A DNA stretch of 64,000 nt from Euclidia mi (GCA_944739405.2 OX123186.2:15307552-15371551); one strand, 5' to 3'. Numbered from the stretch's first letter, positions 11,469-21,400 are shown. The notes: generated by a model from the sequence alone, not told the origin. Numbers and translations: made by a program.

Positions 11469-12087
11469 GGGTTGGGTTTCGAAACGAGTCGCCTGAATTT
11501 GAGGGTATTGGTGGTGTTGAGGGCTTAAGTTGGTGGAGTTGCGTCTAAATATTTTTAACTAATTTCCAAAAATTCTTAAATACTTCGGCAATTATGCAAA
11601 ACGTAACGTAGTTTTTATACTTTAGTACAGTTTTACAAATGTCATTTTTAGGTTTTATGTGAAAGCGTGAAACGAAACGCAAACCCGCCATCTTGGAATG
11701 ATGGTATTGAACAGCTAATGTCAAATTTGTGCGACATTGCTTTAGAGTGCCTAGGCTTAGGTGCGCCTGTAATAAGTAACTAAATAGGTTATGTTAGGTT
11801 CTCTTTTGATCCTTAACCCGAAAATAGGAGCCCTGCGAGGCAGGGCTCCGTCAACCTTAGTTTATTAAACTTGTGAAATTAGTGAAATTATTAGTGTGAA
11901 GAATGTGGAAGTTGGCAGTGCCATACACACCGATGTTTGGAGATATTTTTTTTTTTCAGAGGAAACCAAGTATTTCCAGAAAGTGAAAATGGTGAGGGAA
12001 GGTTCCGAGACCACCCCTCTTCTCCCCCGCCCCCTCCCCAATCACTCACAGCCCCTAAAAACGGCGACGCATTTCGAAACCTTTACC
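11469..12087 (+). mobile_element. Non-autonomous TIR DNA transposon, copy A
   Basis: This 619-bp element starts GGGTTGGGTTTCGAAAC and ends CGAAACCTTTACC. The ends form imperfect terminal inverted repeats centred on GGTTTCGAAA and GTCGCC. It is flanked by GTCGCTTT (11461-11468) and GTCGTTTT (12088-12095), an 8-bp target duplication with one change. A second copy lies at 45864-46485 in the opposite orientation with the same ends. The interior has no transposase. It holds the hairpin at 11827-11849 and a CCGCCATCTTGG box. Eight-base duplications suggest hAT-like mobilisation, but the ends are not typical hAT, so the superfamily is open. Confidence 0.75.
11827..11849. repeat. 10-bp-stem hairpin inside TIR element A
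   Basis: GGAGCCCTGC and GCAGGGCTCC form a perfect 10-bp stem with a 3-base GAG loop. The equivalent site in copy B (46071-46093) keeps the outer 8 bp of stem with a longer loop. The structure is therefore conserved within the family. Confidence 0.8.
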
Positions 12088-12095
12088 GTCGTTTT

Positions 12096-12504
12096 TTACT
12101 TAAATATTTTAACTATGTACTTTAAGAAATCTTCATTAGTACCTGATTACTGAAATAAAGTCTGATTTGTCTGAACTGTTTTTTATCATGGTCACCCTAA
12201 AACTACAACCAACGTCGAAATTATAACAATCGTACGAGTTGTCATTTTGCCTTCGGCATATTACATAACCGCGAGCGTTTGTAAACTGACGACGCTGTAT
12301 GTAAACGGCGGAATCATACAGAATGCCTGCGACATATATACCTGAGTGACCCACAGAAAATTTTAGCCCATCATTAGTTATTTTATAGAGAAAAGGGGAA
12401 GGGCTGTGGTTTTTGTGCATGAACATGTTGATGTTTGTCTTGGTCTGGGTGTTTCTATGTATAATATGTATATATTTACCAAAAAAAATGTATATATGTA
12501 TGTT
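12096..12504. other. Non-coding; unsupported minus-strand ORF
   Basis: A 96-codon open frame on the minus strand (12136-12426) has no recognised domain. The interval lies between TIR element A and the 3' box at 12505 and may be the remainder of the ORF1-like element's host sequence. Confidence 0.35.
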
Positions 12505-12555
12505 TATCCATTATCTAGTGCCCATAAGCTCTGCTTAGTTTGGGACTAGATGGTG
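12505..12555 (+). repeat. Conserved 3' box of a dispersed element
   Basis: It carries GCTCTGCTTAGTTTGGGACT followed by AGATGGTG, shared with 21341-21400 (+) and 59863-59912 (-). At 21341 the box lies just after the ORF1-like gene, so here it probably marks the 3' end of the element begun at 10,050, now interrupted by other insertions. It matches a motif I know as common in lepidopteran repeats. Confidence 0.65.
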
Positions 12556-13501
12556 TAGTATGAATATGGTAAAATATGGTATGGTATTGTATAGTGAGTA
12601 TTTTTAAACAAATTTATTTGAACAAATATAAATTCTTTACACTTAGAACACAAAGTTTAATATTACTAATATTTTGTCAACATTCTCATTACTAGTGGCC
12701 ATATTAACAACAACAAAACAATAACATTTTGGTAATGTTAGAACAACATACGCGAAGATATAACGTAAATAAATAAATGGCAGACTTGCCTTTCGTAATA
12801 TTATTTTTTCACGTTTAGGTCAACAACGTACATGTTCGTTATATTTTATGGCCAGTTCTGACGTGTTATGACTTTTGAAAGTGAAACCTTTCCCATTTAG
12901 GCACAATTTTGAAGGCAAAGAGAAAAGGTTTAAACAGTCTGTTATGGTTGTTGATGCTTAGTTGGTCGAACCGAACGACCAAAAAATGGTACCAGAAAGG
13001 GGTCCTTAAAACACTTCCTTAGTTGGTGTAAGATACTAGATTTTTATTTCAGGCAGCGATAGCCTATTGGGCTACTAATCGAATGACAAACAGACCTAAG
13101 CTACTGAGTATCAAGGCGCAGCCGAAATACACAGCATTGACTTTTCAATGTTGTGTGTATTAAATATGGCAAGTTTTAGGTCTCCAGCTGTCATGAAGAC
13201 CTTAGACCTTTGTTTTTGGGTATCAGTACCTTTAAATATACAGGCGTAATGCTATATCTTTAGGTTGCGCAGGTCAGACCGCAGTCGACTATGGGAGACC
13301 TAATATTTTGACGAATCTGTTGGGGAACCCAGAATCCAAGGTCAAAGGGTTTTGGATGCAACTGATATAAAGCTGGGACCATGGGGCTGATGACTATTAT
13401 AGACCAGAGATACCACCCTGAAAAATTCTACTAGGTTTCGATTACCTATCTATATATAATAATTATTATAAAATAAAAAAAGCTCTTAATTTTCCTGACT
13501 G

Positions 13502-13509
13502 TATAAAAG
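13502..13509 (+). promoter_or_regulatory. TATA-box-like TATAAAAG
   Basis: A good TATA consensus about 180 bases upstream of the candidate start codon at 13682. In AT-rich DNA such matches arise by chance. It is listed only because it precedes a strong splice-donor context. Confidence 0.25.
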
Positions 13510-13645
13510 CAATAGCCATGCAATATTTGTCCTTTATTTGTATCTAACAGATGTGTGTACGTACTGGGACATAGGGAATACACGATAGCCAATTATCCAC
13601 GGTCCCCGTTTAATTTATTCATTAAACAACGTTTATCGACATTAC

Positions 13646-13688
13646 AGTTTTAGTCGTCGAACAAAACAGACAACGCTCGCCATGTCAG
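13646..13688 (+). other. Candidate first exon (Met-Ser) with splice donor
   Basis: ATG at 13682 sits in a favourable cgccATG context and is followed after two codons by G|GTAAGT, a full-consensus 5' splice site at 13689. Short first coding exons of this kind are common in insect secreted and cuticle genes. I see no matching second exon nearby, so the gene may splice over a long intron, or this may be chance. The 5' limit given is arbitrary, placed at an initiator-like ACAGT. Confidence 0.3.
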
Positions 13689-14658
13689 GTAAGTGTTTTA
13701 CTGTATTTCACTTATATAATTTCATTACTAGGCCATATGCGCATATTGCAAGAAATATCCAGATGACCTCATCTCTCATATTTCTTCGACGCAGAGTGTG
13801 TCCGTGTATACTTCATAGGTACATTATTGTTAAATTACATTTTATACTACATATTTTGTTAACATTTTTGTTTTCTTCCATATTATTATTGAATTTTAAT
13901 GAAATAAGTAGTAATCTGCCGTTTCAAATGGCAGAAATTCAACAGGGTACGCCGATTTTAAGAGTAGTCGTTTAGCTGCATTTTGACAAGCTAAGGCTCC
14001 TGCTGGAATACTTAATAATTCTGATTTATATGCATAGTGATGGCGCTCAATATTATTTGCGCTTATAACTTATGATTCTGTATTAAAAAGATTTTAAGAA
14101 GAAATGAGTTTCTTTCAGGCTCTTTCATAGCCCTACCACCCCGAAACTGGTTTTGTAACAAGAAATGACTTTCATAAGTGTTGCTGTGTAACTTAAAATA
14201 ATAAATGAACTTGACTTTCACTTTGAATATTCTCTGGTCAAAGTCGTATCAAATTCTTGTCGTACCGGAATATGAGAGTACGGAATAGAGAGTATCTTTG
14301 TTGACATAATATATACTGATGTGCTGTATTGTCTCCTACATACCTACGTAGAAGACGAAACATCACATCAGTTCTAGTCCTCGATAAATTTGGTTGAACC
14401 GAGTTTCCGACGGCATGGGTAAATTGTTTGTCAAACAGCGATTGCCTAGAGGACATCGTTAACCTGTTACGCAGATACCATTATTTTGTATCCCAGACAA
14501 CAACGACTTTTTGGAGAAAATACGTATTACATTGTTGATTACGTATGTGTATAACATACCCACTAAACATTGATGGTAGAATGACCTCGACATTGAAAAC
14601 TTTTAATAAATAGTTATCAGTGAATTTATTCAACTGATAGTTACATTTCATTTATAAC

Positions 14659-14877
14659 TAGAGGACGGCAGCAGCTACGCCTGCATTTTTTTTAAATTTA
14701 CCCGTTTTGGCCGATCCCGTGGGAATTTCAGGAAATGCCTTCTTACTGCACCCCTACGGTCCCCAAGGAACATACATGCCAAATTTCAGATTCTTGCGCC
14801 CAACAGCTTCGGCTGTAGCGTGTCTGTCAGTCAGTCAGTAACGCAAGGATTTTATATATTAAGATTTTATGTTTCAG
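14659..14877 (-). repeat. Dispersed repeat, left arm of an inverted pair
   Basis: About 215 bases that are the reverse complement of 15137-15357 at roughly 90% identity by eye. Landmarks are GCAGGCGTAGCT, CCCCTACGGTCCCC and repeated CAGT/ACTG units. It is one member of a family with further copies at 15464 and 39700. No protein is encoded. Confidence 0.85.
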
Positions 14878-15136
14878 TATAAACTCATTCGTTCAAGTCC
14901 CTCACACAGAAGTTTATGTGAACATCCAATTTAATTTTCTGCTGATTTAAAATAATATTCAATTATATTTTTTTAGTTATGATATTATGTATCTATTTAC
15001 GCAATAACAGGCTCACTTTAAGTTTCAATCAAACTTCATTCAGGTCGACGCCGATGTCTTAATTAATTCTAAATATTAGTTCCAATATCACATCGATTTG
15101 TTTATTATTCTGTCAGGGTGTTATAATATAAACTAA

Positions 15137-15357
15137 GATAATCTTAATATATAAAATCCTTGCGTTACTGACTGACTGACAGACACGCTACAGCCGAAAC
15201 TATTGGGCGCAGGAAGCTGAAATTTGGCATGTATGTTCCTTGGGGACCGTAGGGGTGCACTAAGAAGGGATTGCCCGAAATTCCCACGGGATTAGCCAAA
15301 ACGGTTAAATTAAAAAGAAATGCAGGCGTAGCTACGCGTGTCTTCTAGCTTATATAT
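15137..15357 (+). repeat. Dispersed repeat, right arm of an inverted pair
   Basis: It mirrors 14659-14877 with a spacer of about 260 bases. It begins at CTTAATATATAAAATCCTTG, passes through the ACTGACTGACTGACAG run and GGGGACCGTAGGGGTGCA, and ends GTAGCTACGCGTGTC. Transcripts through both arms could fold into a long duplex. The spacer shows no gene. Confidence 0.85.
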
Positions 15358-15463
15358 GTAGATACGTATTTGTTTTTAATGACCATTTAAATACTTTAAA
15401 AATATCAGAGATCACCAGTAGATGTAGTCAGGATTCCATCCATACCGGCAGATTGATAGAATA

Positions 15464-15690
15464 TTTATCTTCTTTATATATTAGTACTTCCGTTACTGAT
15501 TGACTGACAGACAAGGCACAGCCAGCCAAGACCATCACAAGACGCTAAAACTTGGCAAGTACGCTCTTTGGGATCGTAGAGGTGGATCTCAGAAGGGATT
15601 TCTCGAAATTCCAACAGGATCGACCAGTAACAGTAAATAAAAAAAAAACTGTGGGTCTGGCTGCGATCATATTCTAGTATGTTATGTTAG
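15464..15690 (+). repeat. Diverged third copy of the same repeat
   Basis: It aligns in order with 15137-15357: GTTACTGATTGACTGACAGAC, then a TTGGGATCGTAGAGGTG block, then ATTCCAACAGGATCGACCAG. Many substitutions make it older than the inverted pair. Confidence 0.7.
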
Positions 15691-15795
15691 CTTTGATGTT
15701 ATCCATAGTTCTTGTGTCAATAAATATCGAGATCATTTGACAGACTTCGAAACCGAGAAAATAACGCCCACACTCTTGATACGATTACAAACTTT

Positions 15796-16010
15796 CAGTG
15801 CTCGGCCACAGTGAAATGCGGGCGCGAGTGCGGGCGCGACGCGGGCAACTCAAACATATGAAACTAGGAGTGTCCGTAGTGGGAAGGTGGGCGTGGCGAG
15901 CGGCACGGGCTGTGTAGCGCGGGGAGCACTCGGGCAACTAAAACCATAGGACTAACATACAAGTGTCCGCAGTGAATGCGCGGGCGGCAAGCGGGAAACA
16001 ATGTGGAGCG
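15796..16010. repeat. GC-rich repeat with internal duplication
   Basis: A GC-rich island in an AT-rich setting. It starts CAGTGCTCGGCCACAGTG and contains two versions of a CGGGCAACT...GTGTCCG(T/C)AGTG block. The shared GGCCACAGTG and GTGTCCGCAGTG words recur in reverse orientation at 17515-17625. I infer a non-autonomous DNA element family but could not define ends or target duplications. Confidence 0.5.
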
Positions 16011-16065
16011 TGTGGATCTCAAACTTTTCTGAGCAATTATATTATATATATATATTTTTAATAGA

Positions 16066-16121
16066 CTCACGCCTGTATCCCCGAAGGGGTGGGCAGAGGT
16101 GTAATATTACACCCACATTTT
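16066..16121 (-). mobile_element. SINE family 1, tail half (split by insertion)
   Basis: This is the 3' end of a minus-strand SINE (GACTCACGCCTGTATCCCCG and GGGGTGGGCAGAGGTGTAAT on the plus strand). It breaks off at CATTTT and resumes at 16565, giving one SINE interrupted by the element at 16122-16564. Confidence 0.85.
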
Positions 16122-16123
16122 TG

Positions 16124-16230
16124 ACGTCGTGCACCTCCGTCGGGACTGTGACGTCAAACTTAGGAGGGAGCGCCTCTGCCCGCGCACCTCCTAAGTTTGA
16201 CGTCACAGTCCCGACGGAGGTGCACGACGT
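16124..16230. repeat. Perfect 44-bp inverted repeat
   Basis: Arms 16124-16167 and 16187-16230 are perfectly complementary and separated by a 19-base loop. Each arm contains TGACGTCA (16149-16156 and 16198-16205), the palindromic CRE/ATF-type site. Perfect identity implies a recent origin or gene conversion between arms. Confidence 0.95.
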
Positions 16231-16237
16231 ATATAAG
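16230..16237 (+). promoter_or_regulatory. TATA box of the probable solo LTR
   Basis: TATATAAG follows the hairpin directly. With the two TGACGTCA sites just upstream it gives a compact promoter-like arrangement on the plus strand. Confidence 0.55.
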
Positions 16238-16564
16238 CGAGCGAAGCCGCTCATTCGCCCCTTTGCTCCAGCTCACGGCCAGCAGTTAAGTCTTCTCCCC
16301 TGTCAAGACCCTGGCCCTCGGAACACCAGTGAACACCAACTATACTTGTCGGACCACGCCCTGAATTTACTCATGTTCTCAATTAGTAAAAGTCTTAGTT
16401 TTAAAGTAGCTGCATTGTATCTACCTATATAGGCAATAATATCGTGAAGTGTACTATTCTAAAAGTGTTTTCATTTGTAAGTAAAACCTGATTTTCTTCC
16501 TTTTTTTTGATCAGCGAGTGATTGAGTCTAGCTCACAACCTACAAACCAATCACCCGTGCGACA

Positions 16565-16756
16565 CATTTTACCAGATTTTTTTTAGGTCCCATGTCATAG
16601 GGGGCGAGCCTATTGCGGTTACCGGGCACATCACCAGACTCCGTGTTGTTACTGAGAATTCGGAAAAACCCAATAACACTTTTTGCCCGACCCAGGAATC
16701 GAACCCGGGACCTCCGATCAGCAGTCACATACAGAGTGGATAACTGGACCACGGCG
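16565..16756 (-). mobile_element. SINE family 1, head half (split by insertion)
   Basis: This is the tRNA-like head and body of the SINE whose tail lies at 16066-16121. On the minus strand it shows GCCGTGGTCCAGTT (A-box region) and GGTTCGATTCC (B box), then the GGGCGAGCC body block (complement at 16600-16610). Confidence 0.85.
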
Positions 16757-16959
16757 GCTGTCCTAGTATTTAACTTAGTAGTTAGTATTATAAGTAATAA
16801 TTTAATCAAGTGCGAGTCGAACTCGCTCATCAAGGGACATATCACACAGACTCTTTCACTGCTTAGAGTGGTTACTGGTGTTGTAATAAATATAAATAGC
16901 TTTATTCATGTTAAATTATTAGTTAAAATCATTTCAGTTATTGCATACTTGATTAAAAA

Positions 16960-17225
16960 ACCGCAAATGGTTTTATAAAGAAATTGTTATGAACGCGAAA
17001 GCTTTTGATGATGTATTTACCACTCTTCTCACAAAAATCACTTTTCATGAATAATTGCATTATAGCTTCCATTTTTTTTTCGATAAATGCCACCCATAAC
17101 GGCGAAACCGTGGGCCAAAGCTAGTTTGTAAAATAAAAGTATCGGTAAAATTATAATGTCACGACAAATATCAATACAATCTTTATACGAATGACTCAAA
17201 ACATCTACGAACGAAGTCTCAGTTT
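16960..17225 (+). repeat. Diverged dispersed repeat (pair with 42920)
   Basis: It shares ordered blocks with 42920-43095: TGTTATGAACGC, GATGTATTT, ATCGGTAAAATTA, CAATCTTTATACGAAT and AACGAAGT. The identity is moderate, pointing to an old repeat. The 64-codon minus-strand frame here is not conserved in the other copy, so it is not called as a gene. Confidence 0.6.
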
Positions 17226-17514
17226 GCAGCATGTCGTCTTCTGACTCGAATATTGAAGAATTTACAAGCGCAATTCATCACGCCGTACACTATGGATTTC
17301 AAATACCAGCAATATAAAGACAAAAATGTTATCTCAAGACAGTTAGATAAAGTAAAATTATAATTTCATGGTCATAGAGTTATTTTTATATTTAAAGAAA
17401 CGTAGGAACTTTTCCAATGTAGGATTAAACATTATTTTCAACATCTATTATTAGTAAGAATTTTCTAGTAACAATAATTATTCTTCATCCGTATCATATT
17501 TGACAAACACTGTA

Positions 17515-17625
17515 CACCGCACCCGCGGACGCGGCGCTCGCTCCACTGCGGACACGTCAAGGCGCGCGCGGCGCCGCGCGCTGGCCGCCCCGCAAGAACC
17601 GCTGCCACTGTGGCCAAGCACTTAG
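17515..17625 (-). repeat. GC-rich repeat related to 15796-16010
   Basis: Extremely GC-rich. Read on the minus strand it contains GGCCACAGTG and GTGTCCGCAGTG, both found in order at 15796-16010, so it is an inverted, shorter relative. A GCGCGCGGCGCCGCGCGC palindrome lies at its centre. Confidence 0.5.
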
Positions 17626-20059
17626 TCGTCGTAGATGTATTGTCAGCCTTTATTCATAAAAGATATTGTATTCTGTATTGCTTATAATAGATCTTATCAT
17701 GATAATTAATCATGTAAGTACATCTTTCATAATAAACTTTAATAAATCTACGATTATCTGGCTTATAATAAATACTAAGAATAAGCCAACTGGGACTTAA
17801 TGATTATTTATTATTATTAAAAGAAGCCTAATTAATTTAATTAAATATTTAGGTGAGGTATTACTAAAAATTTTCTTTATTTTACTAGATTAATACGACA
17901 TAGCATCATTCTTTTTTATGAAGAAGGGTCTTATTAATTATATTTAATTAATTTATAAATGCCTCTGTTATTTTAAATAAAATTCTAAATACCTATAGGT
18001 ATAAATACCTCTGTTATTCTCTCATAAAATTGTATGATGTATACAAATTGCGAAAGTTTAAAATCGAATACGACATAGTATTTTATTTAACACCAAAATA
18101 AGATATACGCGTCAGTGAACAATTGTTCTTTTAAGTATCTAGATATTTGTGATGAATATAATTATAGAGTAAGCTATATAGTTAAATGTTTAATGAAGTT
18201 AAATATAGTAATACTATTATATACCTGACGAAGTCCGCTGACGCGGATGCTCACAGTAGATTCGCGTGGGGAACTCTCTACCCACTAAGGGGAGTGGAGG
18301 ACTTCCATGTTGTTTTAAAGGTTCTGGGACGAACATTTTTCGAATGTCGCAGTTACTTCCTCGCCCAGGGACCAAACTCAACTTTTAGTGATGTAGTTAA
18401 AAAGGAATAATATTATTTGTGGTGTGGAGGAGGCTTTGGCCTATTATAACACGCTGAACACACGGATTGGTATACGGTTTGATGTCGAGTTTACTCTTGC
18501 TAAAGATACAATTAAAAGTGAAATTGAATATTTGTAATCGGTCTTCACACGGAGCTGTTGCTTGATTATAACTTTAATAAAAAAATATAGAATTGTAACG
18601 CAAAAGTAGAGTTGATTTAGCAAAATAGCCGTAATATTAATCCTAAAAAGACAAACTGTTGTTAAACCTAGGTATAATAAATGCATGCATTTATTTTCAC
18701 ACATTAAAACACATACGTTACAAAATTTAAACACGCAAAGCACACATTGTTCCAAAAAATCGCGTTAATGGTCACTTCGTGTTTTCACGGCCGGCCTCTC
18801 CTAGTTCAGCTTATTTATTACTACGTAATAGTGGAAAATATATTGTGATAATATTTGTTATTATGGTACAAGGTATGGTATATCTAGGCTGTATTGTGTA
18901 AGTAGTCGAATCCTACTAATACTATTAAAGTAAAAGTCTCTTAGTTTGTATGGAGGAATGTTTTGATGAAACTTTCCAGTAATATAGCTTTGCACAAAGG
19001 GTACCTTTTACCCTGATAATAGACCCAAAAAAAAGGGGAAAGTCGCGGGTAAAGCTTGTAATTTTTTTTATTTTTAATTCGACACATACGTTTGCCTTCA
19101 CACGAGACAACACTTAGCGTATTCTACAAATTGTTGTTTCAAGTCTTCATGCTCTTTGTCTACTTTGAATGTTTGTTTATCCTAAAACTTAAATTGTTCT
19201 TAGAGCATTGTCTTTAAAAATTTGAAGTAAACGATGGAAGCAAAAAGTCTATTTATAACTATTCATTTTGACGTTTTCCCTGATTTTCCATTCTTATAAA
19301 CTATTCCTTATAATCTATTTAATAGTGGAGCAAGATAATAAGAAAGTAAACAGGATGTTATTTTCTGCAACTGCAGTAATTATCTGATACAATGAAGAAT
19401 TTCATAGACCACGTGAAGGAAAATAGAAAGAGCAATAAAAAGACTGCAGATAAAGCACTCTAGTCAAAGAACTTTTGATCAGAAATTCAGTCAAAGCTTT
19501 GACTATAGCAGTAGAATATAACTGATCAAAACACAAGAAAATAACGATTGCAGCAAAATATCAATCAAAATCGTCCAATTCTAAAATCTGATACGAACAG
19601 TAAAATATTCTCCATTCCTAGTACGTTCATAGAGCTAAATGCATTAAGCATCCTTTGTACGGTATGGCATTTAAAGGAAACGCTTTGAAGCATAAATCTT
19701 TGCATTGTGTGCGCATTTCGATAAACAGAATATCTGACAGCACTGTACTTTATGATTGATGACGAATTGAACAGGTATATTTTGAAGAGTATTTGAAACT
19801 ATTGCAATGGAGAGAATAGGTACAATAATATAAGAAAGAATTGCAATGATCGGTACGTCAAATATCTTTGTAATAATAATATAATCATTCTCTTAGAGTT
19901 ATCCCAGTTGTAACCCAAGATCTGTTTATTAGCCTAATCGGGATTTGACTGAATATTCTACAGAGTGACTGCCTGTCAGACCTCTACAATCCAAAGGGAA
20001 AACGATATTCCGTGGTTTGGACTAGTATCAATTTATTAAGGGAAACTAACTCCATTGTG
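17626..20059. other. Non-coding, nothing recognised
   Basis: AT-rich. A 74-codon plus-strand frame at 18186-18410 and others are unsupported. A short word, TTTGATGTCGAGTTT near 18480, also occurs at 54528-54543 next to a SINE, so a repeat remnant may lie there. Confidence 0.4.
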
Positions 20060-20159
20060 TGATTGACTGACTGCGCTCTAAGGCTGACGTGTGTCGCGTA
20101 AATTAATTTTATATTATTGTTTAGCGCGGCGCGAGCCGACGCTCGCAATTTTTATCGCT

Positions 20160-21244
20160 ATGAGTGATAAACTTGTGGTGAACGAGCTGCTGGCGTTCCC
20201 GCAGCAGAAACTGGATGTCGTGGACGAAGTGTTGGCTATCCAGATCTGTGCAACGAACTTCAGCGAGGAGGACATTGCGGCTGCCAAGCTGCTTGGTCGC
20301 TAAATAAATGTGACCAGATGGTGTCCCGCAGGCGTGACGGGACAAAGAAAAGCCTACAGGACATCATCACGCTGCTCAAAGAGACGGATCCTGAAGACGT
20401 GCCGACGTTTTTGGCGAGGGACTTAAACAAGTTACCTCCTGTCACTTTCGACCACGTCGATGTTACAAGCCTTTTGAAGGACATAGTTTTTCTTAAGGCA
20501 AGTTTAGTGGATGTACACAAGAAGTTGGAGACATCTGAAGATACCGTCGCACTCTTGCGCACGGAGTTAGACGACTTACGTAAGGTTGTCAATTTAAGTG
20601 GGTCACCGGCGCGTAGTAACATCAACACGCGCCGAGGTGCATACGTCAATACATCGGTCGCAAGCTTCGCGTCAGCAGTTCTGTCGCCGCGTAAGATTGT
20701 GACTGCTGAGTATGCTACACAAGCGCCCCGCAGCCCTGCCCCCGTCCCCGCGACTTCTCTGTGTATCGCCGCGCGACCTACATCAATGAAGGCTCAGCAG
20801 GAAACTGCGAGCACCCCTGTAGCTGCGAAGTCCAAGCCGGAAAAGGCGACAAAACAGGCTGACGTAGCAGATGATGGTTTTGTAACGGTGCAGAGGAGGA
20901 AGCGTCGTCAAAAGACCTCCAAGAACTGTTGCGGCACGGCTCCTGTGGAGCTAGGTACAACCTTGCGCGCTGCCGCGCCGAACACACCCGTGTACATCTC
21001 TCGCCTGCACTACACTACTAAGGCGGAGGACATCGCGGTGTACGTGCGCCAAAAGTCAAACTACCTGCCGAGAGTACAGCTGCTGGAGTCGCGACGCAAC
21101 GTCAACTTCAAAGCGTTTGTGGTCCGGATCCCGACGTGCTTTCTGCCTGTTGTTATGGAGGAGGACTTTTGGCCGAAAGGTGTGGTGTTCCGTCGCTTCC
21201 GCGGACAAGTGCCACAAGAACGCACAACGATATTGTGGCCGTAA
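20160..21244 (+). pseudogene. ORF1-like protein with RRM-like C-terminus
   Basis: A relative of the protein at 10100-11101. The start ATG at 20160 gives MSDKLVVNELLAF and runs to a stop at 20303. A one-base shift just before 20295 moves the frame to 20318-21244. The second part carries TDPEDVPTFLARDLNKLPPV, a Leu-rich helical region, a Ser/Ala/Pro linker, FVTVQRRKRRQ, and a C-terminal domain (from VYISRLHYTTKAEDIAVYV to FWPKGVVFRRF) with the look of an RNA-binding fold. The element's 3' box follows at 21341. I infer an ORF1 nucleic-acid-binding protein of a non-LTR retroelement. Except for the frameshift it is well preserved. Confidence 0.7.
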
Positions 21245-21340
21245 GTGAAGCAATATTAACCTAGTATATACGTATATTTACTAACAAAAATTGTATAATA
21301 TACGTATGTTAGTATGTCAGGTATATGTATAAAATATGTA

Positions 21341-21400
21341 TGTCAACCCATTGTCTAGTACCCATAGCACAAGCTCTGCTTAGTTTGGGACTAGATGGTG
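21341..21400 (+). repeat. Conserved 3' box after the ORF1-like gene
   Basis: GCTCTGCTTAGTTTGGGACT plus AGATGGTGATG lies 100 bases past the stop codon, then an AATTAAATAAATTGATTGATTG tail. The same box appears at 12505 and, reversed, at 59863. It likely marks the element's 3' untranslated region. Confidence 0.7.

Larger units (their letters stand above)
12556..14658. other. Non-coding; contains one candidate promoter/exon
   Basis: The interval is mostly unassigned. Only the TATA-like site and candidate first exon near 13,500-13,690 are worth listing separately. No repeat was recognised in the rest. Confidence 0.4.
16122..16564 (+). mobile_element. Probable solo LTR with a terminal hairpin
   Basis: These 443 bases interrupt a SINE and are bounded by a 6-bp repeat, CATTTT (16116-16121 and 16565-16570). 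They begin TG and end CA, as LTRs do. A perfect 44-bp inverted repeat begins two bases inside the left end and is followed at once by a TATA box (16230-16237), as expected for a U3 promoter. There is no coding sequence and no second LTR, so recombination down to a solo LTR is the simplest reading. The 8-bp match CACATTTT at the borders leaves the exact ends slightly ambiguous. Alternative: a foldback DNA element. Confidence 0.65.

Noticed and set aside
12136..12426. 96-codon minus-strand frame with several Cys
   Set aside because: No recognisable domain and no splice context. It borders a transposon and is likely chance.
17038..17232. 64-codon minus-strand frame
   Set aside because: It lies in a dispersed repeat whose other copy (42920-43095) has stops in the matching frame, so it is not a conserved gene.
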